Below, in pieces: positions 36,898-45,816 of a DNA stretch of 64,000 bases (positions are counted from its first letter, which is position 1; each line of letters opens with the position of its first letter). Position numbers and translations under genes: made by a program. The notes below the pieces were generated by a model. It was not told the origin of the DNA. It did not search any database and was given only the letters and a program-made list of their open reading frames with translations. The stretch comes from Halosegnis rubeus (GTDB lineage Archaea > Halobacteriota > Halobacteria > Halobacteriales > Haloarculaceae). The DNA is taken from positions 124,001-188,000 of the forward strand of contig NZ_QJOW01000004.1 of the NCBI RefSeq assembly GCF_009184545.1, written 5' to 3'.

Positions 36898-37497
36898 TCA
36901 GACGCCCCAGCGCAGACCGACCATCGTCCCGACGATTGCGATCATCAAGACGAGTTCGACGAGACTCAACATGCCGTACTTCTTGTTCAGCTCCGCGAGC
37001 CGCTCGTGGTCCGTGTCCTCGGCCGCGATTTCATCGAACATCCCGGCGGTAAACGAGTGGAGCGGACCGAACCCGAGCACGAGCAGCGCGACCGCGATAG
37101 CGAGTGCAGCCCACAGCGTCGGCGACGGCGACGCCCACAGTCCCATCATGGCCGCGAGTCCGATGCCCGAGCCGACGACGCCGACCGATATCGGCTCCAT
37201 GAGGAGGTTCATCCGCGGGACGAACCCTTTCGCGAACTCGACGTTTGCTCCCTCCGAGAGCGACCCCATAACGGGACCGAGCACGACTGCACCCAACACC
37301 GCCGTCCCGAACCAGAACGCCCCGAGGAACAGGTGGACGGCGAACATGACCCGAACGTCTCCGGAGAGATACCCCACGACGGGGAGCGCGAGCGGAATCG
37401 CAACCGCGCCCGCGGCGAAGGGCCGGGACGCGGCGTCGGCCATCAGACTGTAGCGTTCGCGGCGACTCGTCGGTCGATGTGCGTCAGCAAGTGACAT
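36898..37497 (-). CDS. Polytopic membrane protein, CopD/DUF2269-like
   Basis: A 199-aa membrane protein with five predicted helices (RPFAAGAVAIPLALPVVGYL, VMFAVHLFLGAFWFGTAVLG, PISVGVVGSGIGLAAMMGL, LWAALAIAVALLVLGFG, LSLVELVLMIAIVGTMVGL). The FAVHLFLGAFWFG segment with a helix-borne His resembles CopD/DUF2269 proteins. ATG 37497 is supported by a TATA box on the minus strand 22-29 bases upstream, over internal ATG 37443. It ends 10 bases from the mutY remnant. Confidence 0.7.
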   Translation of the reverse strand: MSLADAHRPTSRRERYSLMADAASRPFAAGAVAIPLALPVVGYLSGDVRVMFAVHLFLGAFWFGTAVLGAVVLGPVMGSLSEGANVEFAKGFVPRMNLLMEPISVGVVGSGIGLAAMMGLWASPSPTLWAALAIAVALLVLGFGPLHSFTAGMFDEIAAEDTDHERLAELNKKYGMLSLVELVLMIAIVGTMVGLRWGV

Positions 37498-37518
37498 AAT
37501 TCCCCACGACTGAACGAC

Positions 37519-37526
37519 ATATATCC
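37519..37526 (-). promoter_or_regulatory. TATA box of the CopD/DUF2269-like gene
   Basis: Minus-strand GGATATAT lies 22-29 bases before ATG 37497, fitting a leaderless transcript. Confidence 0.55.
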
Positions 37527-37607
37527 GAGGGTCAAAAATCTTCGCCGAGCGAAGCGACGCCCGCTGTGGATAACAGCCGATATGTGTGGCGGCCCGACAG
37601 TGGGAGC

Positions 37608-38162
37608 ATGGACACCGTTCGCGTTGCCGCGCTCGTCGGTGGCCTTCGCGAGACCAGCTACACGCGTCTCGCCTGCGAGCACGTTCTCGAGACGGCAGCC
37701 GGCTACAACCGCGTCGAGACCGACCTCATCGACTTACGGGCGTTCGACCTCCCGCCGTACAACCACGACCACGACGACCCCGGCGACAGTGCTGACCTGC
37801 TCGCGCGGGTCGAGCGCGCCGACGCCGTCGTCCTCGGGACGCCGAACTACCACGCCTCCTACTCGGGCGTGTTGAAGAACGCGCTCGACTACTGTGGGTT
37901 CGACGAGTTCGACGGGACGACCGTCGGCCTGCTCACCGCCGCCGGCGGCGGCTACTCCTCCAGTCCGGTCGATCACCTGCGTATCGTCGCCCGCGCTGTC
38001 GGCGCGTGGGTCGTCCCCCACCAGGTCGCGATTCAGAACGCGAGTTCGCGCTTCGAGAACGGCGTGCTCACCGACGAGCAGTCCGCCGACCGGGTCACAA
38101 AACTGGGCGAGCAGTTGGTCGCGTACGCGACGATCGAACCTGACGAGCGCACCCGAGAGTAG
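37608..38162 (+). CDS. NAD(P)H-dependent FMN reductase
   Basis: A 184-aa flavodoxin-fold oxidoreductase starting MDTVRVAALVGGLRETSYTR. The phosphate loop GGLRETSYTR and the FMN loop LGTPNYHASYSGVLKNALDY near 76-95 are typical of the SsuE/azoreductase-like group. It reduces FMN or quinone-like compounds. ATG 37608 fits better than the upstream start. It stands 72 bases before the thymidine kinase gene. Confidence 0.87.
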   Translation: MDTVRVAALVGGLRETSYTRLACEHVLETAAGYNRVETDLIDLRAFDLPPYNHDHDDPGDSADLLARVERADAVVLGTPNYHASYSGVLKNALDYCGFDEFDGTTVGLLTAAGGGYSSSPVDHLRIVARAVGAWVVPHQVAIQNASSRFENGVLTDEQSADRVTKLGEQLVAYATIEPDERTRE

Positions 38163-38234
38163 TCAGGGGTGAAAAATCCGGAGGTGGCTACCGACGAACG
38201 CAACGACTTTCTCCGTGACCGCGTGCACCCGAGT

Positions 38235-38819
38235 ATGCACGCCATCACGAACAGCGGGTGGGTCGAAGTCGTGACCGGCTCGATGTTCTCCGGAAAGACC
38301 GAAGAGCTTCTCCGCCGCGTCCGTCGCGCGGAAATCGCGGGCCAGTCGGTCGCCGCTTTCACGCCAGCGCTCGATGACCGCTACGGCACTGCCACCATCG
38401 GGAGCCACGTCGGCCAGCAGATCGAGGCGACCGTCGTCGACAGCGACGACCCCGGTCCTGGGATTCACGGGACGCTCAACGGCGAGGAGGTCATCGCCGT
38501 CGACGAGGCGAACTTCTTTTCGGGTGCGCTCGTCGACGCCTGCGAGGAGCTGGCCGCCGAGGGCAGACGCGTCCTCGTCTCCGGCACGGACCAGACGTTC
38601 CGCGGCGAGCCGTTTTATCCCCTCCCGGAGCTGATGGCCATCGCCGAGTACGTCGACAAGTATCAGGCAATCTGTTCGCAGTGTGGCGAGCCGGCCTCGC
38701 GAAATCAGCGACTCATCGAAGGGGAGCCGGCCCACTACGACGACCCGACGGTGCTCGTCGGCGCAGAGGAGTCATACGAGGCGCGGTGTCGAGACTGTCA
38801 CGTCGTCAGACGGGACTAG
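38235..38819 (+). CDS. tdk: Thymidine kinase
   Basis: A 194-aa type II thymidine kinase that phosphorylates thymidine in nucleotide salvage. It has Walker A GSMFSGKT (15-22), a VDEANFF Walker B-like motif near 91, the lid region PLPELMAIAEYVDK, and zinc Cys pairs CSQCG and CRDC. ATG 38235 (MHAITNSGWVEVVTG) is the family start; the upstream in-frame reading is not favoured. Confidence 0.92.
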   Translation: MHAITNSGWVEVVTGSMFSGKTEELLRRVRRAEIAGQSVAAFTPALDDRYGTATIGSHVGQQIEATVVDSDDPGPGIHGTLNGEEVIAVDEANFFSGALVDACEELAAEGRRVLVSGTDQTFRGEPFYPLPELMAIAEYVDKYQAICSQCGEPASRNQRLIEGEPAHYDDPTVLVGAEESYEARCRDCHVVRRD

Positions 38820-38858
38820 CCCGGAACCGCTTAGTCCGGCCCGACGTAACATCTCGGT

Positions 38859-39563
38859 GTGACTACGTGGGTCGAGAATCCGGACGGGGGCCGCGAGCGC
38901 GGACCGCGCGGGCTGGTGCGGGCGTGGCTGGAACTGCTCGCGCGACCGCGACGCTTCTTTCGAAACGGCATCTCGCCGGGCGACCAGTCGCCGGGACTCA
39001 GCTTCGTCATCGTCGTCTCCTTCTGCTACACGGCGACACGATTCGCGACACTTCCCGCCTCCAGACCCGGCTTCTTCGCGAGCGAAGCGGCGTCCGTTCT
39101 CGTCGGCCTGTTGCTCGCCACGTTCATCATCGGGCCGGTCGGGCTGCATCTCGTCGCCGCCATGCAGGTCGTGTTGACCATCGCGTTCGTGCGCGACCGC
39201 GGGGGCGTGAGCAAGACCGTGCAGGTGCTCGCGTACGCGACCGCGCCGATGGCGCTTGCCGGGGTCGGGGTTCCACCGATACTCGCGGGCACGCCCCTCG
39301 TCGCCGAACTCGTGGCCGCGTGGCGGGTCGGTCTCGCGCTGTGGGGCTGTGGCCTGCTGGTCGTGGGGATGGCGACGGTCCACGACATCTCAATCCACCG
39401 TGCCGTCGTCGTCGTGGCGGTGCCGGCCGTCATCGTCTTCGGCTACTTCTTCGGTGGCATCTATTCACTGGAGACGCTCGTCGGCGTCGATATCGTCTCA
39501 CGCCCGCCGCCGACGGGAGAGATGGAAACACAGTTACTCGCCGCTCGCGAACCGCCGGTGTGA
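38859..39563 (+). CDS. YIP1-family membrane protein
   Basis: A 234-aa protein starting GTG 38859, with the family N-terminus LLARPRRFFRNGISPGDQS, then about five helices (LSFVIVVSFCYTATRF, SVLVGLLLATFIIGPVGL, VVVVAVPAVIVFGYFF and others). YIP1-like proteins in archaea have no known function. Its TGA overlaps the GTG of the GTP cyclohydrolase gene, so translation is coupled. Confidence 0.78.
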   Translation: MTTWVENPDGGRERGPRGLVRAWLELLARPRRFFRNGISPGDQSPGLSFVIVVSFCYTATRFATLPASRPGFFASEAASVLVGLLLATFIIGPVGLHLVAAMQVVLTIAFVRDRGGVSKTVQVLAYATAPMALAGVGVPPILAGTPLVAELVAAWRVGLALWGCGLLVVGMATVHDISIHRAVVVVAVPAVIVFGYFFGGIYSLETLVGVDIVSRPPPTGEMETQLLAAREPPV

Positions 39564-40318
39564 CGAACACGCAGATCACGCTCATCCAGATCGACAACTA
39601 CGGACCGTGGACGGTGACGCCCGAGCCGCGCCGCGAGGTCGACCTCCAGACGCTCCAGTCCCGGCTGTACGCCGATCTCTCACAGCTGTTCGGCAACCGC
39701 GAGGGGTACGTCTTCTTCACCCGCTTCGACAACATGATCGCCGTGACGAACGGGCTGGACGCCGACGCCCACGCCCTCATCCAAGAGTCCGTCAGCAACC
39801 GCTACCCGGTCACCATCTCGCTGGGCGTCGAGACGGACGCCAACCCCGCTAAGGCACTCGGGACGGCGACGGAGCACCTCCAAGAGGCCGGCTCCGCACA
39901 GGACGCCGCCCGGACCGAGGTGCTCCGCGGGGACCCGCTCGCCGAGTCCAACCGCACCGACGAGGACGTCCAAATCGCGCACTTCGACGTGAACGACGCC
40001 ACCGGCAAGTACACCGACCAGCTCAACGAGTACGACTCCTTCATCCAGATCGAACAGGGGTACGCAAGCCTGATGAAACACATGCGCGAGGAACACGACG
40101 GGCTTTCCTTCTTCGTCGGCGGCGACAACATCATCGCGGTCTGTCCCGCGATGGACGGCGACGCCTACAAGTCGGCCATCGACCACGTTCGCGAGGACGT
40201 CGGCGTCGATCTCAAGGTGGGAGTCGGACGGGCACGAACCGCACAGGCGGCTGGCATGGACGCCAAGCACGCGCTCGAAACCTGCCGCCACGAGGCGACG
40301 ACCGTCGAGTTCCGATAG
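39560..40318 (+). CDS. arfA: GTP cyclohydrolase IIa (GCH III)
   Basis: A 252-aa enzyme that opens GTP to 2-amino-5-formylamino-6-ribosylamino-pyrimidinone phosphate, the first step toward riboflavin and F420 in archaea. Visible features are ITLIQIDNYGPWTVTPEPRRE, VFFTRFDNMIAVTNG, TISLGVETDANPAKAL and FFVGGDNIIAVCPAM, the two-fold repeated layout of the family. It starts with GTG 39560 inside the YIP1 stop. No other riboflavin gene is in the window. Confidence 0.92.
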   Translation: MTNTQITLIQIDNYGPWTVTPEPRREVDLQTLQSRLYADLSQLFGNREGYVFFTRFDNMIAVTNGLDADAHALIQESVSNRYPVTISLGVETDANPAKALGTATEHLQEAGSAQDAARTEVLRGDPLAESNRTDEDVQIAHFDVNDATGKYTDQLNEYDSFIQIEQGYASLMKHMREEHDGLSFFVGGDNIIAVCPAMDGDAYKSAIDHVREDVGVDLKVGVGRARTAQAAGMDAKHALETCRHEATTVEFR

Positions 40319-40378
40319 CGCGCAACCGTCGCGCCGGTGCGCACGTTTATTACCCCTCCCACGTTACCCACGCGTGGT

Positions 40379-41683
40379 ATGTCAGAACGACTCAATCGAC
40401 GGACCGTGTTGCGCGGACTCGGCGTTGCCGGGATGGCCGGACTCGCCGGCTGTTCCAGCGGCGGCGACAACGGAGATGGCGGCAACGGTGGAGATGGCAG
40501 TGACGGTGACGGTGACGGTGACGGTGACGGTGACGGTGGCTCCACCGACCGCACGCTCCGACAGGGTGTCTTGATGCCCGAGACCGGCGACCTCGCCAGT
40601 CTCGGCACCGCGATTCGCGACGGTGCGATTCTCCCGTTTGCCGTCCTCGAAGACGATGAGGACAATCCCTTCGAGCTCGACTACACCGTCGGCGACACGC
40701 AGACGAACCCCAACGCCGGAGTCTCGGCCGCGAACAACCTGAACAATCAGGGGTACCCGGCGGTTACGGGGGCCGCCTCTTCGGAGGTCTCTATCGCGGT
40801 GTACGAGAACGTCCTCGTCCCGAACGGCATCGTCGGCTGCTCGCCGGCGTCCACCTCGCCCGCGATTACGGACCTCGAAGACAACGGACTCATCTACCGT
40901 ACCCCGCCGACGGACGCACTCCAGGGCGAGGTGCTCTCACAGGTCGCGATGGAGCGTGAAGACGCCAGCACGGCCGCGACCCTCTACGTCAACAACTCCT
41001 ACGGACAGCTGCTGTCCGAGAGTTTCTCCTCGGCCTTCGAGGAGAACGGCGGCACCGTCCAGACGACGGTCGCCTTCGAGCAGTCACAGAGCTCCTACGC
41101 CGCGCGCCTCTCCGACGTGCTCGCCGACGACCCGGATATTCTCATCGTCATCGGCTACCCCGAGTCGGGGATTCAGCTGTTCCGCGACTACTACTCCAAC
41201 TACGACGGTTCGCTCCCGATTCTCGTCACGGACGGGCTACAGGACTCGGCGCTCCCGTCGGAGGTCGGCAACGCGATGGAGAACGTGAAGGGGACGGCCC
41301 CGCTCGCGGCCGGGCCGGGCCGCGACTACTTCACCGAACAGTATCAAAACGAGTACGACAGCGAGCCGGGCGTGTTCACCTCACAGGCGTTCGACGCGAC
41401 GGCCGTCTGTCTGCTCGCCAACGCTGCCGCCGGTGAGAACGACGGCGCAGCAATCGCCCAGGAGATGCAGAACGTCGCCAACCCCGGCGGCGAGGAAGTG
41501 ATGCCGAGCACCCTCGGTGAGGGGCTCGCGATGGCCGCGGAAGGGACCGAAATCCAGTACGTCGGTGCCTCCAGTGCCGTCGACTTCGACGACAACGGCG
41601 ACCTGCAGGCGGCGACCTACCAGTACTTCGGCTTCGAGGAAGGCGGCGGTATCCGCACCATCGACGAGATTCAGTACAGCTAA
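40379..41683 (+). CDS. ABC transporter substrate-binding protein (branched-chain amino acid/urea type), Tat lipoprotein
   Basis: A 434-aa periplasmic-type binding protein tethered outside the cell. The N-terminus carries a Tat signal (RRTVLRGLGVAGMAG) and a lipobox LAGC with Cys25. A Gly/Asp-rich linker follows, encoded by a GGTGAC tandem repeat near 40503-40537. The Leu/Ile/Val-type fold then runs GVLMPETGDLASLGTAIRDG to NGDLQAATYQYFGF. The transport operon lies convergent just downstream (stops 4 bases apart). Ligand is probably a branched-chain amino acid or urea, not decided. Confidence 0.9.
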   Translation: MSERLNRRTVLRGLGVAGMAGLAGCSSGGDNGDGGNGGDGSDGDGDGDGDGDGGSTDRTLRQGVLMPETGDLASLGTAIRDGAILPFAVLEDDEDNPFELDYTVGDTQTNPNAGVSAANNLNNQGYPAVTGAASSEVSIAVYENVLVPNGIVGCSPASTSPAITDLEDNGLIYRTPPTDALQGEVLSQVAMEREDASTAATLYVNNSYGQLLSESFSSAFEENGGTVQTTVAFEQSQSSYAARLSDVLADDPDILIVIGYPESGIQLFRDYYSNYDGSLPILVTDGLQDSALPSEVGNAMENVKGTAPLAAGPGRDYFTEQYQNEYDSEPGVFTSQAFDATAVCLLANAAAGENDGAAIAQEMQNVANPGGEEVMPSTLGEGLAMAAEGTEIQYVGASSAVDFDDNGDLQAATYQYFGFEEGGGIRTIDEIQYS

Positions 41684-41686
41684 TCC

Positions 41687-42415
41687 TCAGCCGCCGAGGA
41701 AGTCCTGTCTGACCTGCTCGTCTCCGAGCAGGGCTTCACCTGAATCCATGTATCTATTTTCGCCGTTGACCAACACGTAGCCGCGGTCACACCGGCGCAG
41801 CGCCTCCTTGGCGTTCTGCTCGACCATCAACACCGAGGTGCCGGCCTCGTTGATGCGGTCGATGCGGTCGAACATCTCCTCGACGAGGTCGGGTGCCAGC
41901 CCGGCAGACGGCTCGTCAAGCATCAACAGGTCGGGGTCGAGCATCAGCGCCCGACCCATCGCGAGCATCTGCCGTTGGCCGCCGGACATCGTGCCGGCCT
42001 CCTGTTCGCTCCGCTCTTCGAGAATCGGGAACCGGTCGTACACCGCCTGAATCTGGTCTTCGGGCACCGAATCGAGGATGTACGCGCCCATCTCCAAGTT
42101 CTCGCGGACGGTGAGCGACTCGAAGATGTTCCCGTTTTGTGGCACGTAGCTGAGTCCGAGATGGATGATGTCCTCGGGGTTGCTCCCCTGAATCTCGTCG
42201 CCCCGGAACTCGATTTCCCCGTCCATGTAGGTGGTGAGTCCGAACACCGACTTCATCACCGTCGACTTGCCGGCCCCGTTCGGCCCGACGATGGTGACGT
42301 ACTCGCCGTCGTCGACGTTCATGTCCACGTCGGTGAGAATCTGGAGGTCGCCGTAGCCGGCATCGAGCGCCGACACCTGCAATAGGCCGTCGTCGCTCGT
42401 CTTGAAATCGCTCAC
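41687..42415 (-). CDS. livF: Branched-chain amino acid-type ABC transporter ATPase LivF
   Basis: A 242-aa ATPase with Walker A GPNGAGKS near 45, signature MSGGQRQMLAMGRAL near 146, and Walker B LLMLDEPSAGLAP near 166, in the short LivF form. The GTG start at 42415 overlaps the LivG stop (GTGA). It is the last gene of the livH-M-G-F operon on the minus strand. It energises import with LivG. Confidence 0.9.
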   Translation of the reverse strand: MSDFKTSDDGLLQVSALDAGYGDLQILTDVDMNVDDGEYVTIVGPNGAGKSTVMKSVFGLTTYMDGEIEFRGDEIQGSNPEDIIHLGLSYVPQNGNIFESLTVRENLEMGAYILDSVPEDQIQAVYDRFPILEERSEQEAGTMSGGQRQMLAMGRALMLDPDLLMLDEPSAGLAPDLVEEMFDRIDRINEAGTSVLMVEQNAKEALRRCDRGYVLVNGENRYMDSGEALLGDEQVRQDFLGG

Positions 42416-43302
42416 GAGACATCCTCCCCGAGGTACGCCTCGACGACCGCTTCGTTATTGCGGATGTCGTCGGCGCCCCCCTCGGCCAGCACCTTCCCTT
42501 GGTGCATGACGATGATGTGTTCACAGTGTTCCATGATGATATCCATATCGTGCTCGACGAAGAGGAAGGTGTAGCCGTCCTCCCGTAGCTCATGAATCCG
42601 TTCGAGGAGTTTCTCCTCTAGGGTCGGATTCACTCCCGCGAGTGGCTCGTCGAGCAGTACCATCTCGGGGTCGGTCATCAGTGCGCGCGCCATCTCCAAC
42701 AGCTTCCGCTGGCCACCCGAGAGCGTCCCGGCTTCCACCTCGGCGATGTGGTCCAGTTCGAAGAACTCCAGCATCTCCCAGACCTCTTCGCGGAGTTCCT
42801 CCTCCTGTGAGACCACGTCACGCCGGAGTCCCGGAGTCACCGACCGGACGACGGACTCACCGCGCTGGTGTTTCGGTGCGAGCATCATGTTTTCGAGGAC
42901 GGTCATTTCCTCGAGTTCTCGGGCGATCTGGAACGTCCGAACCAGGCCCCGATTCGCGACCTCGTGTGGCTCCAGTCCGGTGATGTTCTCGCCGTTGAAC
43001 TGCACCTGCCCGGCCGTCGGCGTGTGGACACCGGTGATACAGTTGAACGTCGTCGACTTGCCGGCTCCGTTGGGACCGATGAGTCCAGTCAGCGAGCCGG
43101 CTTCGACCTGGAAGCTGGCTCCGTCGACGGCGGTGATGCCGCCGAACTCCTTGCGCAGTCCGTCGACGCGCAGCGGGATTCCACGCGGAGTTCGTTTCGC
43201 CGCCTCCTCGACCGCCGAGTCGTGGCTCTCTGGGTCGAGTTCATCCGGCGTCTCCACGTCGTCCGGAATGTTCGTCGTCGCCGGTCCGGGTTCGTCACTC
43301 AT
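42412..43302 (-). CDS. livG: Branched-chain amino acid-type ABC transporter ATPase LivG
   Basis: A 296-aa ATPase with an acidic N-terminal leader of about 50 residues (MSDEPGPATTNIPDDVETPD). It has Walker A GPNGAGKSTTFN, signature LSGGQRKLLEMARAL and Walker B VLLDEPLAGVNP, plus the LivG insert TPGLRRDVVSQEEE. Its start overlaps the LivM stop by 8 bases, indicating coupled translation. Substrate specificity lies with the binding protein. Confidence 0.9.
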   Translation of the reverse strand: MSDEPGPATTNIPDDVETPDELDPESHDSAVEEAAKRTPRGIPLRVDGLRKEFGGITAVDGASFQVEAGSLTGLIGPNGAGKSTTFNCITGVHTPTAGQVQFNGENITGLEPHEVANRGLVRTFQIARELEEMTVLENMMLAPKHQRGESVVRSVTPGLRRDVVSQEEELREEVWEMLEFFELDHIAEVEAGTLSGGQRKLLEMARALMTDPEMVLLDEPLAGVNPTLEEKLLERIHELREDGYTFLFVEHDMDIIMEHCEHIIVMHQGKVLAEGGADDIRNNEAVVEAYLGEDVS

Positions 43303-44593
43303 CGGTCTCACCTCCCTTGGACTGTGACGGACGGACAGAGAGGTCCGTGGCCGCCGCAATCTCCGAGCGGTGGCCCAACAGCCCCTCGGGTCGCCGCTGG
43401 ATGAGGTAGATGAGCAGTACGCCCACGAAGATGAATCGGAGCTGACTCATGTTGTCGAGCAGGAAGCCGAGCATCGGAGTGAGTTGCCCGCTCGCTATCG
43501 GGCCGAGCGCGCCGATAATCGTGTCTGGCGCGTTCGTGACGCCGAGCGCGTCGGTGAGGATTGTCGCGACGCGCGGCGGTGCCTCGAACAGCAGCCCGGC
43601 AAACAACGCACCACCGAGGACACTCCCGGTGTTCGAGCCGGCACCGCCGATGATGAGCGCGATGAAGATGTAGAACGTAATTTCGGGACGGAAGGCGTTC
43701 GGGTAGACGGAGCTTTGCCCGATTGCGCCGAACCACATGATACCGGCAAGCCCCATCAGCGCACACCCGAGCATGAACGTCTTCAGCTTGAACCGGCTCG
43801 TGTTCTTCCCGAGCGACTGGGCGGCCACCTCGTCCTCGCGGATCGACTTGAGCACGCGGCCGTACGGGGAGTTCACTGCCCGCACGAGGAACGCGTACAC
43901 GAGCACCAACACGACGACGATGAGCAGCGTCGAGAGGATGTTTATCGTATCCGGTCGCCCGAGCGATATCCACCCGATACCGGAAAACTCCATGAACTGG
44001 AAGATTGCCGCGCCGAGCGGCGTCGGCTCCGAGATGATGGACGAAGCGTCCTGCAAGAGCAGCTGTCGGATCGGTCCCGGCGGAATCGAGTCGAAGCCGC
44101 TCGCGCCGCCGGTGAACTGACTGAACGTGTTGGAGTTGTACGTGAAGCGGATAATCTCGCTCACCGCGACCGTCATGATGGCGAGATAATCCGAGCGGAG
44201 CCGCAGCGCCGGCAGTCCGGCGATGAGTCCGACGAGCGCAGCCGCGAGCATCCCGCCGAGAATGCCGACGGGAAGCGGGAGCCCAAGTCCGGGCGGGCTT
44301 GCCCCGACCGGCGCAGTCAGCATGACGCTCGTGTAAACGCCGACAGCCATGAAGCCGGCGACCCCGATGTTGAACAGGCCCGCGTACCCCCAGTGGAGGT
44401 TCAACGCGAGCACGGCGAGTCCGTACACCGCCACGAGGAACGTCACGCGCTGGAGACTGGAGATGATTCCCGCAACCGGGTACCCTTGCAGCGTCCCCAA
44501 GATGAGGAAGACGACGTACAACAGCAGCATCGCTCCGGCGATGTACCCCGCGTCCGTCACGAGCCGCGAGCGGCCCTCGGTGTCGGTGCTCAT
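43295..44593 (-). CDS. livM: Branched-chain amino acid-type ABC transporter permease LivM
   Basis: A 432-aa permease with about ten hydrophobic segments. The LivM pattern is clear: LNLHWGYAGLFNIGVAGFMAVG, LRLRSDYLAIMTVAVSEIIRF, PYGRVLKSIREDEVAAQSLGKN (the ATPase coupling loop) and LIIGGAGSNTGSVLGGALFAG. It overlaps livH by 4 bases (ATGA). It pairs with LivH to form the channel. Confidence 0.9.
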   Translation of the reverse strand: MSTDTEGRSRLVTDAGYIAGAMLLLYVVFLILGTLQGYPVAGIISSLQRVTFLVAVYGLAVLALNLHWGYAGLFNIGVAGFMAVGVYTSVMLTAPVGASPPGLGLPLPVGILGGMLAAALVGLIAGLPALRLRSDYLAIMTVAVSEIIRFTYNSNTFSQFTGGASGFDSIPPGPIRQLLLQDASSIISEPTPLGAAIFQFMEFSGIGWISLGRPDTINILSTLLIVVVLVLVYAFLVRAVNSPYGRVLKSIREDEVAAQSLGKNTSRFKLKTFMLGCALMGLAGIMWFGAIGQSSVYPNAFRPEITFYIFIALIIGGAGSNTGSVLGGALFAGLLFEAPPRVATILTDALGVTNAPDTIIGALGPIASGQLTPMLGFLLDNMSQLRFIFVGVLLIYLIQRRPEGLLGHRSEIAAATDLSVRPSQSKGGETDE

Positions 44594-45696
44594 GCTGTCT
44601 CCACCCCCCCGAACAGCCCAGACGGCCGGAACAGCAGGAAGAGGATCATCAGTCCGAAGGCGACCGGGCGACCGAACTCACCGGGCACCCAGACGAGTGC
44701 GACACGGCTCGTGATACCGATGAGAAGCCCACCGACGATGGCCCCGTAGACGGAACCGATGCCGCCGAGAATGACCGCAGCGAAGATGAGCAACAAGAGG
44801 AGGTAGCCGTCGTTGAAGCCGAGTGTCCCACGCGCGAGCACGAGCATATACCCCGACGCGCCCGCGAGACCGCTGCCGAGCACCCACGTGGCGGTAATCA
44901 TGCGCTCGGTCGGAATCCCGGTGATGCGTGCGAGGTCGCGGTTGTCGGCCATCGCGCGCATCGCCTTCCCGATCTTCGTCCGCTGTAAGAGGAGGTGGAT
45001 CGCCATCATTGCGACGAGCGCCACGACGAGAATCGTCAGCTGGTGGGCGTTCACTTGGACGCCGAGTACGGTCATGCTCGGAATCTCGCTGGGTGCCGTG
45101 ATGCCGCGACGGCCCGTTCCGAAGATGAGCGCGGCGAGATATCGGAGGATGAACGCGACACCGATACTGGCGATGAGCAGCGAGATGCCCTCTGAGTTGC
45201 GCATCGGCTTGTACACTGCCCTGTCGAGCGCGAGTCCAAGCGCGACCGTCACGACGATTGCGACGACCAACCCGACCACGACGGCGACGGGCGTATTGGT
45301 CACGCTCGCCCCCACGTTGCTCGACGGTGCGTCTACGAGGATGAGACTGGCTAAGTCGATCGTGCCGAGTCCGGCGATGACGTACGCGACCGACCAGCCG
45401 GAAAACGCGCCGAGCGTCAGATAATCGCCGTGCGCGAAGTTGGCGAAGTTGAGAATACTGTACGTCAACGAGAGTCCAACCCCGGCAAGTCCGATGATAA
45501 GTCCAAGAGTAAGCCCTGTCCAGAGATAGTTCATGAGCTGTGAGAAAGCCAGCTCACCGCCGATTATCCAGAGGTCTACTCGCGCGAGCTGTGCGAGTAG
45601 GTCGATGAGTAACAGGACAGCACCACCCAGCGTGACGGCGACGCCGAGACGGGCCAGGAGCTCCCGACCGCGTGCTGTTGTCGCACTAGCTCCCAT
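44590..45696 (-). CDS. livH: Branched-chain amino acid-type ABC transporter permease LivH
   Basis: A 368-aa permease, the first gene of the operon. Features are GLTLGLIIGLAGVGLSLTYSILNFANFAHG, IGVAFILRYLAALIFG, the coupling loop TKIGKAMRAMADNRDLARITG near 255, and VILGGIGSVYGAIVGGLLIG near the end. A TATA box 36-45 bases upstream suggests a short leader. Confidence 0.9.
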   Translation of the reverse strand: MGASATTARGRELLARLGVAVTLGGAVLLLIDLLAQLARVDLWIIGGELAFSQLMNYLWTGLTLGLIIGLAGVGLSLTYSILNFANFAHGDYLTLGAFSGWSVAYVIAGLGTIDLASLILVDAPSSNVGASVTNTPVAVVVGLVVAIVVTVALGLALDRAVYKPMRNSEGISLLIASIGVAFILRYLAALIFGTGRRGITAPSEIPSMTVLGVQVNAHQLTILVVALVAMMAIHLLLQRTKIGKAMRAMADNRDLARITGIPTERMITATWVLGSGLAGASGYMLVLARGTLGFNDGYLLLLLIFAAVILGGIGSVYGAIVGGLLIGITSRVALVWVPGEFGRPVAFGLMILFLLFRPSGLFGGVETA

Positions 45697-45730
45697 GTGT
45701 GTGAATCACGCTCATTCGTCCGACGTGCAT

Positions 45731-45740
45731 CGTATAAAGG
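45731..45740 (-). promoter_or_regulatory. TATA box of the liv operon
   Basis: Minus-strand CCTTTATACG lies 35-44 bases before ATG 45696, implying a leader of about 10-15 bases. Confidence 0.5.
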
Positions 45741-45816
45741 GTTATCGTTCCTCAGAAACACCAGGCCGAGACGCGTAAAGGAAACACCTTTGACCGGACC
45801 GGCGGGAACCTCGGGT

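Noticed and set aside
40501..40540. Possible CRISPR-like or regulatory tandem repeat
   Set aside because: Units are 6 bases with no spacers and code in frame for a Gly-Asp linker after the lipobox.
43370..44749. Plus-strand frame of 459 codons across livM
   Set aside because: Arg/Asp/Glu-rich shadow of a permease gene with all expected LivM motifs on the other strand.
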